Assembly (NCBI GenBank): GCA_963748925.1
Contig: CAVVKG010000006.1
Span: 87,586 to 151,585, forward strand
Origin: Cryomorpha sp963748925
Lineage (GTDB): Bacteria > Bacteroidota > Bacteroidia > Flavobacteriales_D > Cryomorphaceae
Length of the DNA: 64,000 bases
Direction: 5' to 3'
The notes below the pieces were generated by a model. That model did no database searches, had not been told where the DNA came from, and worked only from the letters and a program-made list of their open reading frames with translations. How positions within the stretch are numbered: position 1 is the stretch's first letter; each line of letters begins with the position of its first letter. Positions 55,942 to 64,000 of the stretch are shown here, one piece after another. The position numbers and the translations under genes are program-made.

Positions 55942-56042
55942 AACATAAGAATAACTGTAATTTTAATTCGAAATAAAACAGCGCAGCTTATGCAACCCTT
56001 TTCTATAAATTTGTATCATATAGGCACATCAATCTTAATCCT

Positions 56043-57293
56043 ATGAAAAATCTCCTCATTACAATCCTGCTGGTAGTTGCTCTAAGTTCTTGTCAAGATA
56101 AATACACCGAAACCTTTCGTGCAAATGTTCCTGTATACATCAGCCTTGAAGAATGGCGCTCCATTGAAATTAACGTTGAAGGGCCGCGTCATCTGTCTGA
56201 ACCAGGTAAAATTTACATCTACGAAAACTACTTGTTTATTGTAGAAAGAGGAGCGGGTATTCATATACTGAATAATGCCAATCCTGCTTCCCCACAAAAT
56301 CTGGCCTTTCTTAATGTTGCTGGTAGCGTTGATCTTGCCGTGCGCAACAATACACTTTATGTAGATTCTTATTACGATTTGCTGTCTTTCGATATAAGCG
56401 AACCTTCTAGCCCGGTGCTTTCCTGCCGGATAGAGAATGCATTTGACTTTGATAACTGGACCTTGGTAACAGGTTATGACGAAGATCTCCCATTTACAGA
56501 GATCGACTCTGATAAGGGTGTTATCACCGGCTGGACCCAGCAGGAAGTGATTCAGGATACAGATCGACCTGAAACGGGATCATTTGATAATGCCATTATT
56601 GTTAATGGGACTGGCAATAGTTTCAATGTTTCTAGTGGAATTGGTGGAAGCATGGCTCAATTTACCCTTACCGGTTCGTACCTCTATGTGCTTCGCCCTA
56701 CATCGATTACGGCATTTGACCTCTCTGCTGACGATTGCCCCGATCAGAGTTCACAAACAGCAGTATCCTGGAATGCTGAAACCGTATTTCCTTACAACAA
56801 TCATCTTTTTATCGGAACCTCAAACGGGATGCTTATCTACAATCTCAACAATCCCACTCAACCCGAATTTACTGGCCAGATCGAACATGTTACCGCCTGC
56901 GACCCTGTGGTGGTGCAAGGCGACAGAGCGTACTTAACGATCCGCACAGGCACCAATTGTATGGGGTGGCTTAACCAACTTGAGGTTATAGATATCAGCA
57001 ATTACAGTTCACCTCATCGGATTATTGAGTATGGTATGACCAATCCGCACGGACTCGGAATCGATGGCAATACCCTATTTGTGTGTGATGGCAATGACGG
57101 ACTTAAAGTATACAATGCCGAAGACGATGTGGCCATAGCTGATAATATGATTGCCCACTATGAAAATATTACCACCTTCGATGTGATTCCGCACAACAAT
57201 GTGCTTATCATGTCTGCCGAAGAGGGTGTTTACCAGTACGATTATTCCAACCCGGAAAGCATTGTGCAACTTAGCTTTATTCCTTCATATTAA
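56043..57293 (+). CDS. LVIVD repeat-containing lipoprotein
   Basis: A 416-residue lipoprotein: lipobox LSSC (Cys17), then beta-propeller-like LVIVD repeats (GKIYIYENYLFIVERGAGIHILNN, VDLAVRNNTLYVDSYYDLLSFDIS, HNNVLIMSAEEGVYQYDYSN). LVIVD proteins are surface or periplasmic beta-propellers of unknown ligand, common in Bacteroidota and archaea. 101 bp after the barrel-domain gene and 7 bp before the next; likely part of the same transcript as the ECF sigma factor. Confidence 0.85.
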   Translation: MKNLLITILLVVALSSCQDKYTETFRANVPVYISLEEWRSIEINVEGPRHLSEPGKIYIYENYLFIVERGAGIHILNNANPASPQNLAFLNVAGSVDLAVRNNTLYVDSYYDLLSFDISEPSSPVLSCRIENAFDFDNWTLVTGYDEDLPFTEIDSDKGVITGWTQQEVIQDTDRPETGSFDNAIIVNGTGNSFNVSSGIGGSMAQFTLTGSYLYVLRPTSITAFDLSADDCPDQSSQTAVSWNAETVFPYNNHLFIGTSNGMLIYNLNNPTQPEFTGQIEHVTACDPVVVQGDRAYLTIRTGTNCMGWLNQLEVIDISNYSSPHRIIEYGMTNPHGLGIDGNTLFVCDGNDGLKVYNAEDDVAIADNMIAHYENITTFDVIPHNNVLIMSAEEGVYQYDYSNPESIVQLSFIPSY

Positions 57294-57300
57294 GTTGTTT

Positions 57301-58044
57301 ATGAAAACTATTCTCACTATATTACTGATCTTCAGCGCAATTCTTATACAAGCCCAGGAAGATTCCGATATTCTTTACCTGAAAGACGGCACCATTTACC
57401 AGGGTAAAGTAGTTGAGTACATTCCTGACTCGCTAGCACTTTTGAAGCTTATAGATGGTAGAATCATTACAGTAGCGGCCGAAAGCATTAGCGGTTTAAT
57501 CATAGGAAAAACCACTATTATCAAAAAGAAGCTGGACCTTAAGTCCAGGGGGTACTTCAATAATACGCTTATCGGACCGCAATTTGGGAAAAACGAATAC
57601 GGCAATACCCAAGCCTACTTCTCTGCAAGTACAATAAATGGATACAAAATAAAAGGTCATCACATGGGCGTAGGACTCGGTTTTGAAAACCACGCCAGTG
57701 CATGGTATAGTCCTTTATATGCCGATTACAGCTATCACTTTCTTGAGGGGAATATAACCCCGTTAATTGGAGTGAATGGCGGTTTTATGATTCCCCTGGG
57801 CCTTAATCAGTACTGGGGCAATTCCAGGTATGATTATCAAAATGGCGGGTTTATCGGCGGCCGACTTGGCTTCGCAGCTTATTCAGGCAAACATTTTGCA
57901 TTTCTACTCAATCTTACCTATCGGTATATTATGCTGAGAGATGCAGAATATTCTGAGTTCAATCCTTTTGGAAATCCTATCCAATTTTCCGGCAGTGCCG
58001 ATTTGCATCGCGTGGGTATAATGGTGGGATTTGTGATTAATTAG
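57301..58044 (+). CDS. Hypothetical outer-membrane protein
   Basis: A 247-residue secreted protein: signal peptide (residues 1-19, ending IQAQ), a short N-terminal domain with DILYLKDGTIYQGKVVEYIPDSL (a beta pattern that recurs in Bacteroidota envelope proteins), and a glycine/aromatic-rich beta-barrel-like remainder (HMGVGLGFENHASAWYSPLYADYSYHF, GGFIGGRLGFAAYSG). No family can be named. The ATG at 57301 is preferred to the upstream frame (57199) because it begins the signal peptide; it follows the LVIVD gene by 7 bp. Confidence 0.75.
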   Translation: MKTILTILLIFSAILIQAQEDSDILYLKDGTIYQGKVVEYIPDSLALLKLIDGRIITVAAESISGLIIGKTTIIKKKLDLKSRGYFNNTLIGPQFGKNEYGNTQAYFSASTINGYKIKGHHMGVGLGFENHASAWYSPLYADYSYHFLEGNITPLIGVNGGFMIPLGLNQYWGNSRYDYQNGGFIGGRLGFAAYSGKHFAFLLNLTYRYIMLRDAEYSEFNPFGNPIQFSGSADLHRVGIMVGFVIN

Positions 58045-58666
58045 TGGGTGTGCCCCCGGGGTTTTCCCTGACTTGAGAATTTTAATATTCAAGAATCTTT
58101 TATTCCCTTATCTCTTTCCACCTATCAATTCCCGGGGTCGGTCTACCGCCTTTATCCCACCTTCCATCCGGGGCAGGCCGTATGATTTAAAGAAGAGCTT
58201 CCGCTGGTCGCTTTCTTTAAATTACGCCCTTCAACACGGCATGAAAGGTGGGGATACCGGCGTACACCCTCACACAGCTTGCGTTATGGTGATTGGAGTC
58301 TCATGCTCAAAACAAAATTCGTTTAGAATTTTAGAATCATTGAAGGAATACTAAACGACTCAATTACGGCCTTTAGCCAATTTTTCTGCTTACAAGGATA
58401 AACGGATTAAAACCGGATCCAAAGTTTTAGCAATTCATTTACACCATCATTTCCGATTCAAATAAGGCTAGTTGGTGCCTAAGAGCAACCCAAGCATGAT
58501 TTAAATCTATTCCATTTAAGTTATCTATGCAACGAAAAGGAAACTAGATGAAAAGAAGTCTTTGATTATCAGTTTAATTAGAGGGCAGTCGCTTAATTCC
58601 GTTTTTTACAGCCGAACCTTGACCCATCGCGCTCCGTATTACACCCGTGGCAATAACGATCGATAG
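58045..58666. other. Intergenic region upstream of second T9SS adhesin
   Basis: 622 bp. Contains a GC-richer block at about 58110-58270 (CCCGGGGTCGGTCTACCGCC.., ACACGGCATGAAAGGTGGGG) that looks like a dispersed intergenic repeat, though its copies were not found elsewhere in the window. The open frame 58073-58354 over it is not protein-like. No terminator or RNA gene recognised. Confidence 0.45.
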
Positions 58667-61600
58667 ATGAGGGACTGTTCTACATTCAAAAAATCCAAGA
58701 TTTTGGTATTCACGGTATTGGGATTCTTTCCAATTCTTGTTTATGGCCAGCTTGATGCCGATCTAACTACTACAGATAACACCAATTGTGATGGTGTGGC
58801 CTGCGATTACAACGGTCCGAGCATCCTTATTAATGAGCTTATGATGTCGCCTAACTCGAATGATGGCTCCATGTGGGGCAGCAATACGAGTCAGAGAGGA
58901 GAGTGGATTGAGCTTTACAATCCCAATATCTGCGATCCCATCGATATTTCCTGTTTTTATCTTGGCAACAATGCAAACGATTCAGATCCATACCCCGGTG
59001 GGTATGTTATTCCGCCCGGTACAGTGGTGCCTCCGGCAGGTTTTGCTATGATACGTGGTCTCAACGCACCGGCAGTGCCTGCGAATAGACTTATCGAAAA
59101 TGGAGGAGATGTGGTAGAACTCGTGGTAGATGGAACAGGCGTCTGCATTGGTGGAGGCTCGCGGCTTTGGTTTCCCAATTCTGGAGGCTGGTTTGCGTTT
59201 TATGACAACAACGGAGTTCCTCAGGACGCCGTATCCTGGGCCAACCAGTCCAACCTGGGAAATTCTCCCTGCGTGCCTGTGCTTGGAGGTTGCGGTTTTA
59301 CAGGCCCACTTTCCAACTACAACAACTTTCCCAACGATCGAAAGAATTACATCCTCAATCAGTCTGCTGCTAACTTTCAAGGCCAAAGCCTTAGGCGGTT
59401 GCCCGATGGAGGTACCTGGAGCGGACCCGGAACACCCACATTTGCAAATTGTAACGCGACATGCAGCGACCCAAGTAATTCATGTAACGGTACTGCCCTG
59501 GCTACTGTATCTCCCATAGGAGGAACACCGCCTTACACCTACTTCTGGGATGATCCTCAAGGGCAGATTACCCCGACAGCATACAATCTTTGTGCTGGTG
59601 AATACTGTGTGACAATTACTGATGCGCTTAATAACGCCACTGTGCAGTGTATTACGGTAGAGAATGCTACTTACGATGTGGTAATTAATGCTGCCATCTG
59701 CGAAAGCGAAAGCTATACCCTTCCCAATGATTCGGTTGTGACCGATGCCGGATATTATCCCATTTTACTACAAACTGAAAATGGTTGCGATAGTACGCTT
59801 AATGTAATTCTCCAGGTTCACCCCGAGTACGCTTTTGAGCTAAACCCACAAATTTGTCAGAATCAAACCTACACGCTTCCCGATGGGAGTGAAGTTGGTG
59901 TAAGCGGAACTTATATTGTAGGCCTTCAAACGATACACGGATGCGATAGCACATATACAGTAAATCTTACCGTTAGTTCGCCTATTGAAATTACTGTCGA
60001 TGCACAAATATGTGCCGGCGATACATATGAGCTTCCCGATGGGGTTGAGGTAACAAACCCCGGTACCTATCAGGTATTGGTAGCTGGTGATCCCGCCTAT
60101 TGCGATACGCTGTTCTCTGTAAACCTCGATTTCTACCCGTCTTATCAAGTCAACTTTGCCGGTCTGAGCGACGTGAGCTGTTTTGGCGATACCGATGGAG
60201 GTATAAATTTGCAAGTTACCGGCCCCGGTAGTCCATTCACTTTTGTGTGGTCTGACGGGATTGATCATGGCTCGGAGGCCACGGATCTCGAACCCGGAAA
60301 TTACTCTGTAGAAGTGAGCAGCGTAAATGGCTGTGCCGTCGACACCTCTTTTCAGATAAACGAACCTCCGCCTGTTTCTATATCCGCCTCAGCCTCTATA
60401 CTTATTTGTTTTGGGTCTTCCTCTCAGCTCATTGCCGCCGCTGCGGGTGGTACAGGTAATTTTGAATATACCTGGAATCATACCACCTCAACCGACCCAA
60501 TAACCCTCGTTACTCCCCAGCAGGATACCACTTATAGCGTATTTGCTACTGATGCCAATGGGTGCGGTACCGACACAATTGTGATGAATCTGTCGGTAAT
60601 CAACATGTATTCCGATTCCCTCACCGTAAGTGCGGGAGATTCTATTTGTGCCGGGGAAGAGGCTTCGGTTTCTGCCAGTTATAACGGTAAGTACCCGCCC
60701 TACACTTACACCTGGAACAATGGATTGCCAGATGGCCCCGGACCGTTTACAGTCTCACCAAATTCGACTACGACGTATACCGTTACTGTAACAGATGATT
60801 GTGGAAATGAAGTTTCAAAAAATGTAGAGATTGTTGTCTGGTCACTTCCGGTGGTTGTACCTTCAAATGTTTCGAATATTTCGTGTAACGGCGAAGGAGA
60901 TGGTACGGCAGAGATTACTGTAACTCAGGGCACAACTGATTATTCATTTGTATGGTCTGATGGTGAAGATCATGGTGCTCAGCCGACTGACCTCGAATCG
61001 GGTACCTATAGTGTAGTAGTAATTGATGCTAACGGCTGTAGTTCCGACACTTCTTTTCAAATTATTGAGCCTGATCCTGTTTCTCTTACTGCTTCCGCAG
61101 ATGCACTTATATGTGTCAACTCTCCAACTCAGCTATCAGCGGCTGCCGGTGGTGGTACGGGAGACTTTGACTACAACTGGAACCACACCACATCAACGGA
61201 TTCAATAAGTACGGTAAGTCCCTTGCAGGATACTACCTACACGGTACATGCTACCGATGTGAATGGTTGTAGTACCGATACGCTTTCTATAAATTTGGCG
61301 GTAATCAATATGTATGCCGATTCACTTGAAGTAAGTGCTGACGATTCAGTTTGCTATGGTGGAGAGGTAACTTTGTTTGCTAATTACAACGGACAATACC
61401 CTCCGTATACTTACACCTGGAACAATGGTTTGCCGGATGGCCCCGGTCCCGTTACCGTCTCTCCCGAAACGACAACGACTTACACGGTAACCGTGAGCGA
61501 CGACTGTGGAAATCAGGTATCAAAAGATATAGAGATCATTATATGGGCATTACCCGTGGTAACATCCAATAATGTGACAAACGTTTCATGCAATGGAGCG

Positions 61601-63058
61601 AATGATGGTACAGCAGATATTGAAGTTGGTAGTGGATTGCCCGCCTACACCTATGAGTGGACTGATGGTCAGGATCATGGAGCCAATGCAACAGGGCTGC
61701 CTCCAGGGAATTACGGTGTCGACATCACAGATGCCAACGGATGTGAGACGAGTACTACTTTTAGCATTACCGAACCGCAGCCAATATCTTTTGCACTGGA
61801 AGCTGATACGCTACTTTGTTTTGGTGAATCAACTGATTTGATAACCACTATCGATGGTGGAACTCCTGATTATACGTATCACTGGGGTCATACCACTGTG
61901 AGCTCACCCACTGTAACTGTGAGTCCGTCGGAAACCACAATTTACTCTGTTTACGCCGAGGATGCCAACGGTTGTATTACACCGGCGCTTGCTATTTCCG
62001 TTTTAATGAGTACCAGTTTAGATCCCGGCCTCCTGATGATATCAGATGATGTGACCATCTGCCCCGGTGAATCGACTGCTCTCTCAGCATCTTACGCAGG
62101 TAGCTTTCCGCCTTATCAATACATTTGGTCTGATAATTTGCCGGAAGGACAGGGACCACATATCGTTACGCCTGATTCTGCAACCACCTACTCGCTTACG
62201 ATTATTGATTATTGCGGCACCGCACTTAACGCCGATGTTACCGTAGATTTATATGAGAATCCTACCGCCGAAGTTCCAGATTTGCTAATTGCCGGATGCA
62301 GTCCGCTTGAAGTAAATCTCTTTGACCCGATTAATACTGAGCCTGGTTACAGCCACGAATGGAGGCTCGATAATGGCAGCTCATATAGTGGAAATCCCGT
62401 TGATTTCACATTGGAAGAAGCCGGGGTATTTCAGGTAACTTTAATCGTAACCAGCCCTGATGGGTGCTCGGCAATAAGCGAAAATACATTACCCGTTGAG
62501 GTGTATCCATTGCCAAATGCTGCAATGTCGGCATCGGCCTGGAGCACAGGTATGGATCAACCTGAAATTACATTCGCAGACATCAGTACCGGATCGACCT
62601 TTTCTGTGTGGACAATTGAAAATAACCTCTTTGAGAATGAGTCGGAGCTTACCTATTCATTTCCCGACACCGGCTATTACTCAGTTCAACTAATGGTCGA
62701 AAATGAGTTTGGCTGTCGGGACAGCATTACCAGAATGGTAACCATTACGATCGATAAAACCATAGAAATTCCCAACGCATTCACTCCCGGTGGCAGTGGC
62801 GGTAATCCTTATTATGACCCAACCAGCACAAGCAATACCGTATTCTATCCCTTCTTTGAATATGTGGTGGAATATGAGATGAGCGTGTTTAACCGGTGGG
62901 GCGAACTAATTTTTGAAAGTACAGAAAAAGAAAAAGGATGGAATGGAACCTATCGCGATAAACCCTGTCCGCAAGATGTTTATGTGTACAAAGTAAACTT
63001 GGTTTTTGCTGATGGCTCAAAAGCCACACGGGTGGGAGACGTAACCCTCTTCAGGTAA
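58667..63058 (+). CDS. Large SprB-repeat/lamin-tail T9SS type-B adhesin
   Basis: A 1463-residue secreted protein. Signal peptide (to about residue 27, VYGQ); lamin-tail-like domain (about 48-250, ILINELMMSPNSNDGSMWG, GEWIELYNP); Cys-containing modules (CDSTLNV, CDSTYTVN); then three SprB-type repeats, VSCFGDTDGG (60170), ISCNGEGDGT (60880) and VSCNGANDGT (61585), about 705 bp apart, alternating with Ig-like units (PPYTYTWNNGLPDGPGP); a PKD-like part; and a C-terminal type-B sorting domain (IPNAFTPGGSG, FNRWGELIFEST, GWNGTYRDKPC, VYVYKVNL). Exported by T9SS. Its stop overlaps the PorP/SprF start (TAATG). Adhesion or gliding function is inferred. Confidence 0.92.
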   Translation: MRDCSTFKKSKILVFTVLGFFPILVYGQLDADLTTTDNTNCDGVACDYNGPSILINELMMSPNSNDGSMWGSNTSQRGEWIELYNPNICDPIDISCFYLGNNANDSDPYPGGYVIPPGTVVPPAGFAMIRGLNAPAVPANRLIENGGDVVELVVDGTGVCIGGGSRLWFPNSGGWFAFYDNNGVPQDAVSWANQSNLGNSPCVPVLGGCGFTGPLSNYNNFPNDRKNYILNQSAANFQGQSLRRLPDGGTWSGPGTPTFANCNATCSDPSNSCNGTALATVSPIGGTPPYTYFWDDPQGQITPTAYNLCAGEYCVTITDALNNATVQCITVENATYDVVINAAICESESYTLPNDSVVTDAGYYPILLQTENGCDSTLNVILQVHPEYAFELNPQICQNQTYTLPDGSEVGVSGTYIVGLQTIHGCDSTYTVNLTVSSPIEITVDAQICAGDTYELPDGVEVTNPGTYQVLVAGDPAYCDTLFSVNLDFYPSYQVNFAGLSDVSCFGDTDGGINLQVTGPGSPFTFVWSDGIDHGSEATDLEPGNYSVEVSSVNGCAVDTSFQINEPPPVSISASASILICFGSSSQLIAAAAGGTGNFEYTWNHTTSTDPITLVTPQQDTTYSVFATDANGCGTDTIVMNLSVINMYSDSLTVSAGDSICAGEEASVSASYNGKYPPYTYTWNNGLPDGPGPFTVSPNSTTTYTVTVTDDCGNEVSKNVEIVVWSLPVVVPSNVSNISCNGEGDGTAEITVTQGTTDYSFVWSDGEDHGAQPTDLESGTYSVVVIDANGCSSDTSFQIIEPDPVSLTASADALICVNSPTQLSAAAGGGTGDFDYNWNHTTSTDSISTVSPLQDTTYTVHATDVNGCSTDTLSINLAVINMYADSLEVSADDSVCYGGEVTLFANYNGQYPPYTYTWNNGLPDGPGPVTVSPETTTTYTVTVSDDCGNQVSKDIEIIIWALPVVTSNNVTNVSCNGANDGTADIEVGSGLPAYTYEWTDGQDHGANATGLPPGNYGVDITDANGCETSTTFSITEPQPISFALEADTLLCFGESTDLITTIDGGTPDYTYHWGHTTVSSPTVTVSPSETTIYSVYAEDANGCITPALAISVLMSTSLDPGLLMISDDVTICPGESTALSASYAGSFPPYQYIWSDNLPEGQGPHIVTPDSATTYSLTIIDYCGTALNADVTVDLYENPTAEVPDLLIAGCSPLEVNLFDPINTEPGYSHEWRLDNGSSYSGNPVDFTLEEAGVFQVTLIVTSPDGCSAISENTLPVEVYPLPNAAMSASAWSTGMDQPEITFADISTGSTFSVWTIENNLFENESELTYSFPDTGYYSVQLMVENEFGCRDSITRMVTITIDKTIEIPNAFTPGGSGGNPYYDPTSTSNTVFYPFFEYVVEYEMSVFNRWGELIFESTEKEKGWNGTYRDKPCPQDVYVYKVNLVFADGSKATRVGDVTLFR

Positions 63059-64000
63059 TGAAAGTTAAGCTGCGTACATATTGTTTTCTGGTCTTATGCT
63101 TCGCCCTTGGCGAAGTGGCGGGACAGGATATGCAATTTTCACAGCCTTATAGCAATCCGTTATACTTAAATCCGGCATTTGCGGGCACGGCAGAAGCTAC
63201 TCGTGTAGTCTTAAACTACCGTAAGCAATGGCCAGGAATCGAACACGAGTACAACGCCTACGCTGCCAGTTCAGATATGTATGTAAAGCACTTGAATGCG
63301 GGAGCGGGCGTCTCGGTCGTTAAAGATATCGCCGGGGTGAATAACCTCAGCAATACGCAGGCCTCGGTATATTATTCCCAGCATCTTGCCATTTCACGAA
63401 AGTCGAATTTGGCACTGGGGGTTAAGGGGAGTTTTGGCCAGCGTGCTTTCGACGATGGCAATTTGCTTTTTGCAGATCAGATTATTCGTGAATCGAGTAC
63501 CAGCCTCTCCCAGCAAATGGGGGTTACGCCGGCTGTGGCTTACGCCGATTTCTCAGCGGGTATTCTTTACTACAATACAAAGGCCTGGCTGGGTGTATCG
63601 CTGCACCGCATCAATGAACCCAACCAGTCGCTTATGGGCGGAGTGGATGTGATTCCGCGAAAGCTTTCTATTCATGGGGGTTCCATAATCCCGATTGAGG
63701 ATTTTGAGAAATCGCATGGGGAGAAGAAGCTGCGGGTAGCGTTCAACTACAAAGAGCAGGGAGAGTGGAATCAGCTTGACCTGGGTGCATATTATACCTA
63801 TCGCAATGTTAACTACGGAATGTGGTATCGTGGACTTCCCATGAAAACGTACAGGCCCGGGGTGGCGAATAATGAATCGATTATATTTCTGCTTGGATAC
63901 GAAGCCCCGAAGCGATTTTCATTTGGATATAGTTATGAAATCAGCATTAACAGGTTGTTTGGTTATTCCGGTGGGGCTCATGAGATATCGCTGATTATGG
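63058..64000 (+). CDS. PorP/SprF family T9SS protein, truncated by the window end
   Basis: The frame is open from the ATG at 63058 to the end of the window (314 residues visible, 3' end missing). Signal peptide (MKVKLRTYCFLVLCFALGE... to AGQ), then DMQFSQPYSNPLYLNPAFAGTA (in part: FSQPYSNPLYLNPAF), which is the PorP/SprF N-terminal signature, and a barrel with strands such as LALGVKGSFGQRAF and LGVSLHRINEPNQSLM. Coupled by TAATG to the adhesin upstream, as in the 4.9-9.9 kb locus. Expected to help secrete or anchor that adhesin. Confidence 0.9.
   Translation, partial: MKVKLRTYCFLVLCFALGEVAGQDMQFSQPYSNPLYLNPAFAGTAEATRVVLNYRKQWPGIEHEYNAYAASSDMYVKHLNAGAGVSVVKDIAGVNNLSNTQASVYYSQHLAISRKSNLALGVKGSFGQRAFDDGNLLFADQIIRESSTSLSQQMGVTPAVAYADFSAGILYYNTKAWLGVSLHRINEPNQSLMGGVDVIPRKLSIHGGSIIPIEDFEKSHGEKKLRVAFNYKEQGEWNQLDLGAYYTYRNVNYGMWYRGLPMKTYRPGVANNESIIFLLGYEAPKRFSFGYSYEISINRLFGYSGGAHEISLIM

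Noticed and set aside
58073..58354. 93-codon frame upstream of the second adhesin
   Set aside because: Starts within a repeat-like block, has no protein-like pattern and no family resemblance.
1..64000. tRNA, rRNA, phage or transposase genes
   Set aside because: Searched by eye for tRNA T-arm patterns, rRNA-like stretches, integrase and transposase motifs; none found. A tRNAscan or ISfinder run would be decisive.

Overview
The window reads as chromosomal DNA of a member of the Bacteroidota, most likely a flavobacterial (Cryomorphaceae-like) marine or aquatic heterotroph. The evidence is two type IX secretion (T9SS) cargo loci with PorP/SprF partners, two TonB-receptor/DUF4249 pairs, DUF1573, DUF4159 and LVIVD proteins, an S46 dipeptidyl-peptidase, and an extended bS16. 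No tRNA, rRNA, CRISPR array, phage or insertion sequence was seen. The taxonomic placement is inferred from gene content only.

Layout. 1-10 kb: tryptophan 2,3-dioxygenase, then a leftward operon (type-B T9SS adhesin, PorP/SprF, TPR-PD40-OmpA protein, M23 peptidase, lipoprotein). 10-18.6 kb: J-domain protein, DPP11-like S46 peptidase, pterin dehydratase, DUF1573 protein, S41 protease, a sigma-like/transmembrane/pseudo-trypsin protein and thioredoxin reductase. 18.6-25.8 kb: DUF4249/TonB receptor pair, NDH-2, SDR and a formate/nitrite-type transporter. 25.9-31.4 kb: a polyprenyl-phosphate sugar module (GT2, LAB_N protein, UDP-glucuronate-4-epimerase-like enzyme, frameshifted GT83-like transferase) and a GDPD lipoprotein. 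31.8-37.1 kb: desaturase, frameshifted hisS, hutH, a membrane protein and a hydrolase. 37.6-44.7 kb: second TonB/DUF4249 pair, DUF4159 protein, rsmE, pckA, DUF423 protein. 44.9-51.2 kb: a CsgG/LPP20 lipoprotein operon, saccharopine dehydrogenase and a lipoprotein. 51.4-53.4 kb: rpsP, rimM, trmN6. 54-58 kb: an ECF sigma factor coupled to an envelope-spanning anti-sigma-like barrel protein, an LVIVD lipoprotein and an outer-membrane protein. 58.7-64 kb: a second type-B T9SS adhesin coupled to a PorP/SprF gene that runs off the window.

How the genes fit together. Several genes point to growth on peptides and amino acids: an acid-specific dipeptidyl-peptidase, tryptophan dioxygenase, histidine ammonia-lyase, pterin recycling for aromatic hydroxylation, saccharopine (lysine) dehydrogenase and gluconeogenic PEP carboxykinase. 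The other theme is envelope construction: secretion of large adhesins, outer-membrane lipoprotein complexes, glycan or lipid A decoration, and two unusual membrane-linked sigma systems.

The least explained items are the sigma-like domain joined to a catalytically dead trypsin fold (15938-17482), the CsgG/LPP20 operon (44932-48373), and the sigma/anti-sigma/barrel locus (53997-58044). Two otherwise intact genes, the GT83-like transferase and hisS, carry frameshifts and deserve read-level checking.
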